Assembly (NCBI GenBank): GCA_032622095.1
Contig: CP136065.1
Coordinates: forward strand, 52,635,949-52,699,948
Length of the DNA stretch: 64,000 nt
Direction: 5' to 3'
Source of the DNA: Siphonodentalium dalli
Taxonomy: Eukaryota > Mollusca > Scaphopoda > Gadilida > Siphonodentaliidae
Part shown: one piece after another, positions 44,975 through 56,319 of the stretch
Layout: the number at the start of each line of letters is the position of its first letter
Numbering within the stretch: the first letter of the stretch is position 1
Position numbers and translations under genes: made by a program
The notes under the pieces: model-generated
Database searches by the model: none
Seen by the model: only the letters and a program-made list of their open reading frames with translations
Told to the model about the DNA's origin: nothing

Positions 44975-45362
44975 TTAAGGACTTCATCCAAGAGTGAACC
45001 GTGATGCTTCGCCGTTCGTTATGCGCAGTTATCAACTATACATGCCTTTTGGGTTTTAGTTATAGATGTAATTTCAGGGTTCCGGTTTGGTTTGGTTTGA
45101 ATAGAATATAATTTATTGGGTTTCATTACGCATATTTGTTGCGCGTGGCTTATATATTGTCGTTTCATCTGCTATATATAGTGCATTCCACAACGTTGTC
45201 ATGTAGTCTTATTGGTGTAGGCAACGCAATGCAAAGGGGTTAATTTCCAACGAGGAATACTGACTGCAAGGCACACAGAAAACCCCACCCAAAAACAGCA
45301 ATTCACAAACTTGCCCGGATACACGAATCTGCTTACCATCCATTTACATCTATAGCAAATCC

Positions 45363-45455
45363 ACACCTGGGAATCTAATCAGATTGGCCCATCGTCCATG
45401 GACGATGGCCAAATGCATTATGCACGTTACTTTACCGACTGAGCCATCGGTTCCC
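45363..45455 (-). mobile_element. tRNA-like SINE head candidate
   Basis: On the minus strand GGGAACCGATGGCTCAGTCGG resembles a tRNA 5' end with A box (TGGCTCAGTCGG). The middle has a perfect small palindrome GCCATCGTCCATGGACGATGG, and the B-box position reads a degenerate GATTAGATTCCC. Not an intact tRNA. Confidence 0.35.
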
Positions 45456-45829
45456 TTTCAGGGTGCCAAACTGCCTTTCGTGTGAACTTGTGAACTCAGT
45501 CATGGTGGCACAATTACAACACGCAATGAATATCATTTCCCACATAAAATCTTATATAATTTTATAGAGTTCGCAATCACAAATTTGTAACGGACAGTGA
45601 AAATAACGATAAAGAACAGGAACAGGACGTGGAAACAGAGGTCGAGCAAACTGTTGCCGTTGTTCAAGTTAAAGTACAACTTATCGACAGAGCGATGACA
45701 ACTGAAGACGATTATGTGCTGGAGTATGCAGAAGAGAGAAAATCTTTAGATCTCAACACATTACTAAGGTTACCTGATTCAATAACGCATACCAGGGAGG
45801 TATCGACAGATCATCGTTAACGTTTGAAG

Positions 45830-47610
45830 GGTACCCGCCAGAGTATATATAGGAGGCTCCGACCATCAGGCCAGAGAGAACATCTAAAACAACATAAAAG
45901 GTAAGATATTCTTGGAGTCTTGGGCGCTAGGAAAGGTGAACGTTATATACGAGTTGTGACGCCCGATGGAACATGATATGCATTAGAGGAATGTTGGATG
46001 AGGCGCCCGTTAGCAGTGCAGCTCTGATGAATTATTTCGAATGAGAGCTAGACATAGACAAAAGATCAAGACAAGATATGTGCATGTGGCATTGTAGGAA
46101 CCAGTAGCGGTGACACGATTAGAGACATAGTGGTCAGAGAAGGGGCGCAGATCGAGGGCATAGATGTAACTAGACTAAGCAAACCGGAACACATACATTC
46201 AGTCAGATTAACGTGACATACATATTATCCCTTTGTGCTTATCCAAGAAAACAATGCTGGTTCTATTGACAAATAAGGCATTTTTGCCACCGTATAGCGC
46301 ATAAAAGGGCTCTTTCTGTCCAAACTGCCCCTGGTGGAGTGCGACACAGATAAACATGTATAGTCAGTGGTTACCGTGACCTCGTGCCGTGTCACTGACT
46401 ACCTGATGAGCACAAGAAACCTGCCTGTTTCGGTTCAGCTAAGAGTCAGCTATATAAAGATATTCTATCCCATATGTTTGTGTACACCCTATACTATACG
46501 AATCACATGCAGTAACCAGTGATTGAGAATAATTTGCTTAATTATGTTTGTTTATTGACGTGTCACTGATTTTCCACGTATACTTACTTATCTTGTTACA
46601 CTGAATCAGATGTAGTTGCCAAGCGCTCTGAGCCGTGATAATTATACATATGAAATATAAGAGAACAACTATACCCACATTCAACTCCACATAATAGATG
46701 TCACGACCTTAAGATGGGGACTGGCGAATTTTGTAAAATTCGCATTAAAATTATATAGTTCGTAAATTTAATTGGTCGGTGTAGTCTCGCTGGTATTCGC
46801 GTACATCATAAAACGTACCGAGTACGCGTACCGAGCGTACCGAGTGTCAATATAAACACATAAAAAAGGTACCGCCCTGATATCATGTCAAGGATATCTT
46901 CAGATGTGGTATTGCGATGAGACTTTTGGAACATAACCTCTTATATATGACCAACATATCGTATAACTAATGATGCTGTGAGTGGCTACATGCTTGATCG
47001 GTCTTTGTCAGTGGCGCGCGATTTGGAGCATGCATGGGCCTACTACCTGCAACCTGCATTGCCACATGTGATATATAGGGGTATACTCATAACCACGATG
47101 GACTGCAGATGTTTTCGCGAGGGGCAAACCTCTCGGAATCATACATGTATAGGTGCACAAGTTCATGGGAGACTAGGTACACTGGGTGACCCGAAGCTTA
47201 AGAACTGTTTAACGGTAAATGTTATGAGGCAGTTAATGGAGTACGAATTGTGTGGCATACATTTTCGTTTAGTCTATTTACCTGTTTATTTGTTATTTAC
47301 AGCTATGCATATATATGCTGTTACCGCGCTGCTGTATGACTGAGACCGGTCTCTTCTCTTATTACACAGATGGCTACCAACAACCTTGAATGCTGGCTCT
47401 GCGCAGATATCCTGCCCACCAGAAAGGTGTTACGGTATTATTTAGCTTCGATGAGCCGCAATGTGTTCCAGGTAGAACGCCTGTGGTGAAGATGACCTAA
47501 AGAAACGTACCAAGGCTGAACAGGCACACGAGGCAGCTGCCTAATTCATGTACATGGTGAGTTCTTCGCAGAAAATAATGGTTTCTGGCTTGCGGTAGAT
47601 TAGGTAAATT
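45830..47610. other. Non-coding stretch
   Basis: No supported gene; a 121-codon frame at 46978-47343 shows no motif. Confidence 0.35.
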
Positions 47611-47621
47611 ACGGACGGTGC

Positions 47622-48000
47622 CAGGGACGTGGGGACAGTGGGATTTGGGTGCTGTCTCACCTCCTCCCATTCTTGTCAACTCATTCAACGGTTGGAAATT
47701 TAATGCCTGACACAACATTAGTTGGAATTTTTACGCCACATATAGGCTGAAATTGTTCTCAATGTTTGATTTTCCAACTAATAATTAATGAGGAATATGT
47801 TTTTAGTCCAACAGCAGCACTTTTGGTAAACATTTTGGTATGTAATGGCTATCAGTTGAAAATTTTCCAACCTTAGTGGGCTATCAGGTTGGAAATTTCC
47901 AACAATGGGAAAGTTTGAGGAACCAGTTGCAAAGTTTCTGAAACGGGGGGGGGGGGGGGGGGGGTATCGAGTGTTTTGTCTGGTTCAGGTGGGATATGCA
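47622..48000. mobile_element. Truncated element, AGGGACGTGGC family
   Basis: CCAGGGACGTGGGGACAGTG at the left, then CAACGGTTGGAAATTTAATG and GGTTGGAAATTTCCAACA as in the other copies, and a poly-G run at about 47946-47963. The right terminal repeat is missing. Confidence 0.55.
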
Positions 48001-48696
48001 GTTGGCCCAAACACGCTACACAATATATATTTCGCGTCTAAGTACGACGAAGTACGAGTGACCAAACTCAAGTATCACAACTAGCTTGATTTGCGAGATT
48101 TGATCAGCATGCGACTATACAGCCACATATAGCTAAGTTCGACCAAGTCACTAGTGCAAGCGGCAAAATCAAAACCAGCAAGCGGCAAATATTCAGCACA
48201 TGAGTCAGTACTGTCATATATACAGTGGACCAGACCGACCCGGGGTCCATCACCGCCTCACCGGCATGTAAAAATACGTCCCACAAGAACCCGCCATATA
48301 CATATACGGATAAGATCAGGATATCATGCGAGGAATCCCGTGGGTTGAAGTAATTTTGTACGTGGACGATCTGATGACCCCACGCAAGTCGATAGACCAG
48401 GGAGTTGAGCGTTTGACGCATGGTGTAGTTGACGGGAAAATAATAATTTATAAAGCTAATGTACGTTTTTCCAGATATAAGCCAAATTTCTGGCACACAA
48501 ACTACTGAATCGGAGGAATGGATCGTGACAGACACCGACAAAGTCAAATCGATAACCGAATGCCGGTCCCCACTCGAGCAAAGCAAGTGAAGTTTGTGAA
48601 AATGAATTTTCGTTGCGAGCGAATTACTTCCGGCAAAGTGAAATGACAAACTGTGCTGAGTGCATTTTATGATATTTGAGGAAAACGACTGCGTGT

Positions 48697-48825
48697 GGCG
48701 AGGGACTGTGGCGAGAGATGAAGCATGGGTTATGGACTTTAGCGAGGGATGAAGCGTGAGTTACGGACTTTGGCGAGGGAGTTACGAAGTTTGTCGAGGG
48801 AAGAAGCCTGAGTTACGGAATTTGT
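48697..48825. repeat. Degenerate tandem repeat, about 37 bp x 3-4
   Basis: GCGAGGGATGAAGCGTGAGT followed by TACGGACTTTG recurs with small changes. Confidence 0.8.
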
Positions 48826-48829
48826 ATTT

Positions 48830-49930
48830 TATGAATATATGAATGAGTGTGAACGAAATTACGAATGTTTGATAGATTTAGGTTGCCTAACGTCGAGGTA
48901 TGGCTAATATACTGCGTAGTGTGTACGATCGATGGATAATGGCCCCGAGGGTCACACAGAGAGCCATTACAAAAACGCCAATTAAATAGAAAGAGACGAT
49001 TTTCCAAAACTAACAGAATCCCTGGGTCCATTAAGAGAGAACATGTTCATGGATGCTAGACATTTGGACATGCTTACATGTCGGCTAACGACAGGTGGAC
49101 ATCTCCTTGGTGATTTGGCAGTTGGTACCTACGGCACCAAGTCGAGCGAGTAGTCTAGAAAAGTCTGGATAATGACACTAAAGCATATGACATTCCCCGT
49201 CTATACTGTGAGGAATTGACAGCCACATGTCAGTATTGAATCCAGTGTCTACCCATTACAGTGACATGTATTGATATGTGGTCACACGCAGAACAAAGGT
49301 TACACTGGTGTAAATGTTTTCCATAGGCCTCAGTGGTAACGTTATAGCGTATACTGTTGGCAATATAAATGTTTGGTCCAAAATTTTCTTTAAATCTGAA
49401 AAATTGACATTTTGGGAAACTTTTTACGCAAAAAAATCATGTCCGTCTAGCAGGGAATTCGCCTTTAAATCTTGTATTTTCGTAACTAGTGTCAGATCCG
49501 CATAAAAAAATACTGTCATATTTTAGACCACACCAAAAATTCAAACTTCACTACAAAGGGTTAATTCCTGTGCCAATGGCTATTTTACCTATGGGAATTC
49601 ATAGGGAAGAGGTGTGATGATTTTTTTATGCAAAAAGCACACAATGCTATTGACCAATTAGGGCCCAGTGTCTATTTTATTCTCTCCTATATATTCCCCC
49701 TGCATCCGATAGATGTCACTCCGAACCATATTTACGCGAAGCTGTTCTTCGCATGAGTCGTCAAAATGAGTTTTCTACACTCATCATAACGGGTTTGTGA
49801 CTTGAATTAAGCACTACATCTCACAAATGGTGCACGCATTCACTCAAATGGTCGACATCGAATTACTTCACCAGTCCTCATATGCTGAACATGCGTGTAA
49901 CATTTCCGGACAATCGGCCTCAGGATTCTT
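48830..49930. other. Non-coding stretch
   Basis: No supported gene. GGG-TTAA at 49558-49564 may be a lone end of a TTAA-type element. Confidence 0.35.
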
Positions 49931-49932
49931 AA

Positions 49933-50161
49933 CCCTTCTTGACTGGAGCTTCCTGAAATTTTGCGAAAACAATGTGCCAATGTATTCTCTTATATATGCG
50001 AGTCTCCCACAGAGAGCCTCACATATATAAGAGAATACAATATTTACCTCGACCTTGCAAGCCAGTGTATTCTCTTATAATTACGAGGCTCCCTGTTGGA
50101 GACTCGCATATATAAGATAATGCACTGGCCCAGGATCAACGCAGCTCCCGTCACGAAAGGG
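49933..50161. mobile_element. TTAA-flanked hairpin MITE, diverged ends
   Basis: TTAA-CCCTTCTTGACTGGAGCTTC...GCAGCTCCCGTCACGAAAGGG-TTAA. It contains two GCCAATGTATTCTCTTATAT-type hairpins (about 49976-50040 and 50062-50130), the same hairpin module as in 27077-29160 and 29340-29731 but with different terminal sequence. Confidence 0.82.
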
Positions 50162-50230
50162 TTAATTAAAATACAGTAAAATTTGTCACGGGGAACTTAA
50201 TTTTTTGAGGTGTTCAGATGTCGACCTACT

Positions 50231-50746
50231 CAGGGGGGAGTCTGAATTGTTTTTGACTTCGACCCTTGTTGTAACCCACCCACCCCCGCGTCCAAATATT
50301 TTTCCGTTTTCGGCACGTTTTTCCGACCATTTTTGGACAACCCCTTTTAACACTAAAACAGAGATTTGCGGGGGAAATTCATTGTAAACAGCTGTATATG
50401 AATTTCTGTGCATACTATTAGTCATGGATGTCAACATTGACATGTAAATAGGAACAAGTCATTTTGGGGTCATTCGGTCAAAAAAAACATGGCTGCCAGC
50501 AGCCATCTTGGATTTCAAAATTCAATCCATTAGCATGGGTTATGCTATACTGTTTGTCTGATCATCATGAAAATTGTCATTTATGTTAATATTGACATAT
50601 AGATGTGTTTTAAGCCAAACTAATTGCAAAAACAGTCAAACAGACTTGCAGGAAAAATATTTTTGAGTTGCGGAAATAGTTTGTTGGTCTTATCGACCAC
50701 CCACCCCGGCATACGTGCCCGGAAAAAACTTTTTTCCACTTCCCCT
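50231..50746. mobile_element. CAGGG-ended element with 7-bp TSD
   Basis: CAGGGGGGAGTCTGAATTG...CTTCCCCTG, flanked by ACCTACT on both sides (50224-50230 and 50747-50753; a preceding G makes GACCTACT). CCCACCCACCCCCG lies inside the left and CCACCCACCCCGGC inside the right end. The interior contains GTCATGGATGTCAACATTGA; no gene. Confidence 0.72.
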
Positions 50747-50919
50747 GACCTACTTGGCCATTTTCATCTCTGCGACTTGTGATAATTATGCCTTTGCCCT
50801 TGGTTCTCATAGCTCACATAGTTATTGGTGTTATGGCATATAATGCCATTCAGATAAGAGCTTTTTGCGCGCACCATAGCTATGAGCAGTTTTATGTCTT
50901 AAATATCAACAATCTATCT

Positions 50920-51050
50920 AACATCAAACTAACCACCCGGCCAATTCACTCCATCGAGCCTAACATCAAACGAACCACCCGACCAAATACTCCCATCGAG
51001 CCAAACATCAAACGAACCACCCGGCCAATTCGCTCCCATCGAGCCTATCC
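50920..51050. repeat. 41-bp tandem repeat x 3
   Basis: ACATCAAACGAACCACCCGG followed by CCAATTCGCTCCCATCGAGCC repeats three times with minor changes. Confidence 0.88.
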
Positions 51051-51117
51051 CGGGTCGTCTTGAACACAATGTATACAACACGAGTGTCGGTGCGATTTCT
51101 TCAAAATTTCGCACAAT

Positions 51118-51220
51118 TAACCATTTCTATACTAAATACTTATTGACGAGTAGTAGTAGAACTGTTCAGATAATAAGTTCATGTCGTTTTTTTAACTTAT
51201 TATTCAATCCTTTAATTAAC
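51118..51220. mobile_element. Half copy of the CCNTTTCTATACT MITE
   Basis: TTAACCATTTCTATACTAAA and then CTGTTCAGATAATAAGTTCA, TTAACTTATTATTCAATCC; the right terminal repeat is not visible. Confidence 0.55.
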
Positions 51221-51575
51221 AAATGAGTTAAAAGGTGATATGTTCGGACGGACACAACATTCACAAATTTCCAAATCAAACAATTAGGGCCGTAACTCTG
51301 GTAAAAAAAATAAATAGGGGACGAAACCCATAGTATATGGTATCTTTTCCCCCAGCCTGTGCTATCCCACGACAAAGGAAAACGAAATCAGATAACTAAA
51401 CACTCGAGTTACAATGTGATATGTTCGGACGGACAGACGGGCGGACGGAAATTTATATGTCAATCAAGGGCCAAAACTCTGTTAAAATTGAATGGACGAA
51501 AACCCGTAGTATTATGGATATCCTTTCCCCCCAACATGTGTTATCACCATGCCAAAGGACAACGAAATTGAAGAA
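51215..51575. repeat. Degenerate tandem repeat, about 190 bp x 2
   Basis: GTGATATGTTCGGACGGACA occurs near 51236 and 51416. It is followed each time by AGGGCC(G/A)(T/A)AACTCTG, a GACGAAA(A)CCC(A/G)TAGTAT stretch and CCAAAGGACAACGAAAT-like text. Similar text occurs near 28150-28310. Confidence 0.7.
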
Positions 51576-51860
51576 CTACCGGTAGCCTCAGGAGTGTCCG
51601 AATAATGGATCAACACTACGTATGGAAATAGACAAACTTCGCATTCGTTTCCCCTTTCCCGAGTTGAAAAGTTCTCTGAGTTTGAGAAACATTTGGGTGT
51701 TTATAAAAGTATGGTGTTATGTACCTTTATCGTAATTGTTGCAATTCATCGCAGATGGGGCGAATTCGTCGCCTATTTCGGCGTTGTTAATGTAATGTTT
51801 TATTGCTCAACACAAATATGTGTAACATGAGAATTCGATAACACAAAATACAACAAAAAT

Positions 51861-52189
51861 ATCATCGTCGTCGTCGTCGTCGTCGTCATCGTCGTCATCA
51901 TCATCATCATCATCGTCATCATCATCATCATCGGCATCATCACCAGCATCATCATCATCACCATCATCATCATCGTCATCATCACCATCATCATCATCAC
52001 TCACCATCATCATCACCATCATCATCATCATCATCATCATCGTCATCATCACCAGCATCAACATCGTCATCATTATCATCGCCATAATCAACAGTACTCT
52101 ATGTGCATATCGTCATAATTGTCTGTATTGTCATCTTCAGTAGTATCATATAAATCACCATCACCGTCGTCGTCGTCGGAGATAAAGGC

Positions 52190-52227
<38 letters not shown>

Positions 52228-52290
52228 TCATCATCGTCATCGGTATCATCATCGTAATTACCATCAGAATCATCGTCTTCATCATAGTTA
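51861..52290. repeat. Compound trinucleotide microsatellite (TCA/TCG, AAT)
   Basis: Long TCA/TCG runs with interruptions (51861-52083, 52160-52180) and an (AAT)n tract at about 52195-52223. Frames encoding Met or Asp runs here are artefacts. Confidence 0.97.
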
Positions 52291-52299
52291 TATAATACT

Positions 52300-53160
52300 A
52301 CTTAAGGGGCTGTTAGCTTAAACCCCTTATCAATGAACATCGATAGATTCCGCAATGTGTTAATATCGGTTTCGTTTAATAACGCATAACACGATTCTTT
52401 CAAAACAACTTTTCGATAACATTCTGGTAAATATTTAATTTCTAAGTTCCCGAAGATTAGGGCATTTCATCAGAAAGTGATACTCATCCCCATGTTTTCA
52501 TTTACTACATAATGAATCGTTGGTGGCCACATTCTTGTTTTCGCTTTCCTTCTTCCACCGAGTCACTTCTACAGCAAGTCTTTGATTTGCTGTCCTCAGC
52601 CTCTGTATATAAATACTAAATGAACAGTTCAAAGTGTAAGATTTGGACAACGACGGTTTATCTTTAAAGTGGGAATCAAATTGCCCCCCTTTGTGCACAG
52701 GGTACATTTCCTATCTCAATATATAGTCGGTTCTTGTCCAAGATCCTCTTTTCAGTAATTGGGAGGTAGTGAAACTAAGGTATTAACAATACGATTTTCA
52801 TGGATCGAAAGGAATTTTGTTGACATATATAGATGTACTTCCCAGCCACTACTGTATATATTCCTCTTGTAGTCTCTGCTTCTCGCAATAGTTGAACTGA
52901 TTGAGGCTTGTTATGGATTGTGTTTTTTCTTCAAAACTAAGTCTCCCATAGACAAAGTAACATCTTCAGACTAATGGATTCATTGGCAAGATAGAAATTG
53001 ATCTAGTGCAGGCATTGAATTATTGTCTTGGAAAAAAGTCGCTTGTTCAGCAGTCTAATTGACACACTTTTTGTAGGACAGTGACTACATATAAAACAGA
53101 GCATCGCTAGGGCGTGGCAAAAATTTATCCATTTCAAATTATACTACCGCAAAATAAAAT
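52300..53160. other. Non-coding stretch
   Basis: No supported feature. Confidence 0.4.
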
Positions 53161-53164
53161 ATAA

Positions 53165-53494
53165 TATAGTTCTTGGTTTGGACTTTCCAAACTTAAGGTA
53201 CGTGACCTTGTTATTAATCACTTGAAAGAATCACCACTGTGTCAATGCGGTAGTTTTGAAACTGAATCAGCTCACCATTTCTTCTTTCAATGCCCCCTCT
53301 ACGCCAGAATTAGATCAGAACTTCTAAGTAACTTACCAGTAAGTATGATAACAACTGATGTTCTATTGTACGGATCTCTCGAACTTCCAAACAAATTAAA
53401 TTCCGAAATATCTTGGCGGTTCAGAAGTTTATTTCGGATAGTGGCGTTTCTCATAATCACGGTGACGCGGCTAGATTCCATTCCATCTGCATGA
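53165..53494 (+). pseudogene. Non-LTR retrotransposon C-terminal fragment 1
   Basis: The frame contains KLKVRDLVINHLKESPLCQC, continuing GSFETESAHHFFFQCPLY and ARIRSELL. The spacing CxCG-x3-E-x3-H-x4-C, followed by PLY and an arginine-rich helix, is the cysteine/histidine motif after the reverse transcriptase in many LINEs (known). Upstream is closed by a stop at 53162-53164, so the RT itself is missing. A CT tract and a 3' UTR-like segment with a later relative at 54056 follow. Confidence 0.75.
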
Positions 53495-53597
53495 ACCGCT
53501 TTTTCTCCTCCGTGTCGTGACGCATTCGTGCAAGTGATTTCCCCACTGAACGATGTTTTTTGTGTTATTTTTGTATCGAATGTATGTTGTGTCAAAC

Positions 53598-53619
53598 CTC
53601 TCTCTCTCTCTCTCTCTCC

Positions 53620-53690
<71 letters not shown>

Positions 53691-53765
53691 TCTCTTTCTA
53701 TTTCTCTTTCTCTTCCACACTCTCCCCTCTCTCTCTCATATCTCTTTCATTCCCTTTCTCACCCG
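53598..53765. repeat. (CT)n microsatellite after LINE fragment 1
   Basis: Nearly pure CT/CTCTCTTT tract. It lies 100 bp after the end of the LINE frame, in the same relative place as the tract after fragment 2. Confidence 0.97.
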
Positions 53766-54050
53766 TAACTTCCGTATTACAATGTAATACCGTATCTCAA
53801 TCCTAAATAATATTCCAATCAATCAATCTATATATCCCGTCTGCTTTAACCCAAGTGATATTTTTGTCACTTGAGGTAACATTTATTCCACGAGGAGAGG
53901 GACTTTTAAAAAGCATTTTGCTTGTTGTCCAATCTCTTCATAAATTCTATATATTTCTATATGTATATTATGTTTATGTCATATGTTTGATTTGTTGAAA
54001 TAAATATTGTTTACACCAAGGTACGAAATTACACACATTTTGTCCGATAT
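53766..54050 (+). mobile_element. LINE 3' UTR segment 1
   Basis: Contains TCCCGTCTGCTTTAACCC, AAAAAGCATTTTGCTTGTTG and ends TTGAAATAAATATTGTTTAC. A similar order occurs at 54850-55115 and, reversed, at 58930-59250. Confidence 0.65.
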
Positions 54051-54055
54051 TTTGT

Positions 54056-54367
54056 GTGCTTAATAAGGGAAGAATGTTGCAGCTCTCTTACCGATTCATC
54101 AAGGAAGATAAACCCTGCATGAAATTTGGTGACTTAGGGCTATGCATACCGTACTGTTTATGTGGGGAACTTGAGACAACTTACCACTATCTCTTTGAAT
54201 GTACTTTCTATCAAGAGCACAGAAGAGAACTATATGACTCCCTACCCAATGTTGCCCTATCCGAAAACACTTTATTGCGGAGATCAAGGGAGCTTAGCCT
54301 TCGCGAAAACAAACAAATATTTAATGCAGTTCAGACATATTTCATGAGAACAAAAAGATTTCCATGA
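54056..54367 (+). pseudogene. Non-LTR retrotransposon C-terminal fragment 2
   Basis: A second member of the same family: CLCGELETTYHYLFECTFY with QEHRRELYDSLPN, again CxCG-x3-E-x3-Y/H-x4-C. The first position of the His is tyrosine-tyrosine context (TTYHYLF), otherwise it aligns with fragment 1. The frame continues to FMRTKRFP. It is 5'-truncated, as LINE insertions usually are (known). Confidence 0.78.
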
Positions 54368-54617
54368 TTCTATCACCTGTACGGACAGCGAATTGCTTTG
54401 GACTCGAGTTTTGCGGCAGCATGATATTCCTCACTATACATGTCTAATTACTTATTGACCAATGCAACATATTAATAATTGCGCTTGACCCCCTCCCATG
54501 GCGCCTGACACACGAAAGAATAATATATCGAGCATCATTATTATTACTATTACATAACAACTCAACTCAATTATTGAACACTTCTCACAACTACCCCCGC
54601 TCCCAGCATCTCATCCC

Positions 54618-54830
<213 letters not shown>

Positions 54831-54849
54831 TTTCTCATTCACAATCTCT

Positions 54850-55115
54850 CTCACTGCTTCTCACGACGACAACAACATTATACTATAATTATCATAGTTT
54901 CATTCCTTCCCGTCCGACCCCCCTCTACACTTAATGAAGAGTGGGCGCGAAACAAAGGGGAGCAAACTTAATAAAAGCCCTTGGGCTTGTTGTTTAATCC
55001 CCTTTCCAATCATCCGATTATATATATTATTCTGTCTTACTGTAAAATATTTGTCAAATGTCTAAACATGTTATTTTTTGATTGGAATAAAATATGTTTA
55101 CATCAATACCGGTAC
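54850..55115 (+). mobile_element. LINE 3' UTR segment 2
   Basis: TAAAAGCCCTTGGGCTTGTT and GATTGGAATAAAATATGTTT match segment 1 in order, supporting two independent or duplicated LINE 3' ends. Confidence 0.6.
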
Positions 55116-55230
55116 TCAACCTTAGGGATACTGGACAAACAATTAAATAACCAAACATCACGAAATGATAAAGAGCGTCCTTTGTTTGTGTATTCCTGAT
55201 ATGGCGAAAATAAGAGCAATAATCTCACGT

Positions 55231-56309
55231 CAGGGCAGAGGGGGTCGTGAGAAAATTAACATATACAGGGCCCAAAATTTGTTTTACAGCCCTTTTGCTA
55301 CCCACCCACCCTTTTTGTTCAAAAAAAATATTTATTTCCGCCTGATTTTTTGGACCCAACCCAAATCAAACAGAATCAAAGGTAAGTTTTAAATTGGTCC
55401 GTTTCTGGCAGATTCCAAGTGTTCAAACAATTGAAAAACTATCAACGGTTATGATGTTGTTTTCGACATTGAAAAATACATTTTGAAATAAAAAGTGTTT
55501 TATTCTTCAGTATGCACAGATATTGTGAGGTAATATTTATAGTGCCAATAAGCCAACATTGTGTTTAATTTTTACATAAATAGTCCAGATACTAATTAAT
55601 GACTTCTTCACTGTTGTTCCCAAAAAGGTGCCACCAACCATCATATCAGAACACCTTATAGCCATACCTGCAATGACAGTTATATAGTTTATAAGTATCA
55701 CTCTTTGGAGCCAAATAAACAGGCTGGCATGTTTATTTTTTAATTTGAGGTATTTTGTTAGCAGCACTCTGCAGCACTAGTATTATTTGGTCATTAGACA
55801 TGCCAGAGTGAAAATGCCAGCACTATCAGGCACTATTCAATATTAATTTGAGGTGAAATGCAAACCAGCACTCCTATTCAGTCATCACTTTTATTTGGCA
55901 CCAGAGAGTGCTTTATCTTATACCTACATATGTTCTTAAGTGTTGGTTAATGTCATAATCTATGTTAGAAAACATTTATTAGTGAAAACAACTTAAAACA
56001 ATGTCCATAATGTGGGTTGAAAAAAATTTGCACAAACAATTTTATTCAGGCCTCTGAGATGCACCCACCCCGCCCGGTATAGGTATGTTTTTGGAAGATC
56101 TCCCCTGTATTACTTATATCTTATACCTACCCTGTTCCCAAGTGTCTGTAAAGGCCATAACCTGCATTAGAACACATATATTGAAAACAACTTAAAACAA
56201 GGGCAAAAATGTGAATAGAATTTTTTTTGCACAAACTCATTTTTTCGGGCCTCTTCGGACCCACCCACCCCTGCCCTGTATGGTAAACTTTTGTGCGACC
56301 CCCCCCCTG
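55231..56309. mobile_element. CAGGG-family element with duplicated right end
   Basis: Left CAGGGCAGAGGGGGTCGTGA with ATACAGGGCCCAAAAT and ACCCACCCACCC. The right end GCACAAACTCATTTTTTCGG, CCCACCCACCCCTGCCC, CGACCCCCCCCTG is present twice, with the first, incomplete version near 56025-56110 about 190 bp upstream. No flanking duplication was found. No gene. Confidence 0.5.
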
Positions 56310-56319
56310 GTCAGGGTGG

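Noticed and set aside
45560-45820. Acidic frame after TTTTATAG, possibly a terminal exon
   Set aside because: A weak acceptor and about 85 codons of Glu/Val-rich sequence are not enough; no upstream exon is apparent.
46978-47343. 121-codon plus-strand frame
   Set aside because: No methionine start supported, no homology recognised, no splice or poly-A signal.
48326-48508. ILYVDDL string resembling the reverse-transcriptase YxDD motif
   Set aside because: No other RT motif before or after it in any frame; the flanking residues do not fit Copia or LINE RTs. Likely chance.
48104-48649. 181-codon minus-strand frame
   Set aside because: No motif, no convincing start context or splice sites, and composition like random AT-rich sequence.
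51800-52285. Poly-Met and poly-Asp frames
   Set aside because: These are translations of the TCA/TCG microsatellite.
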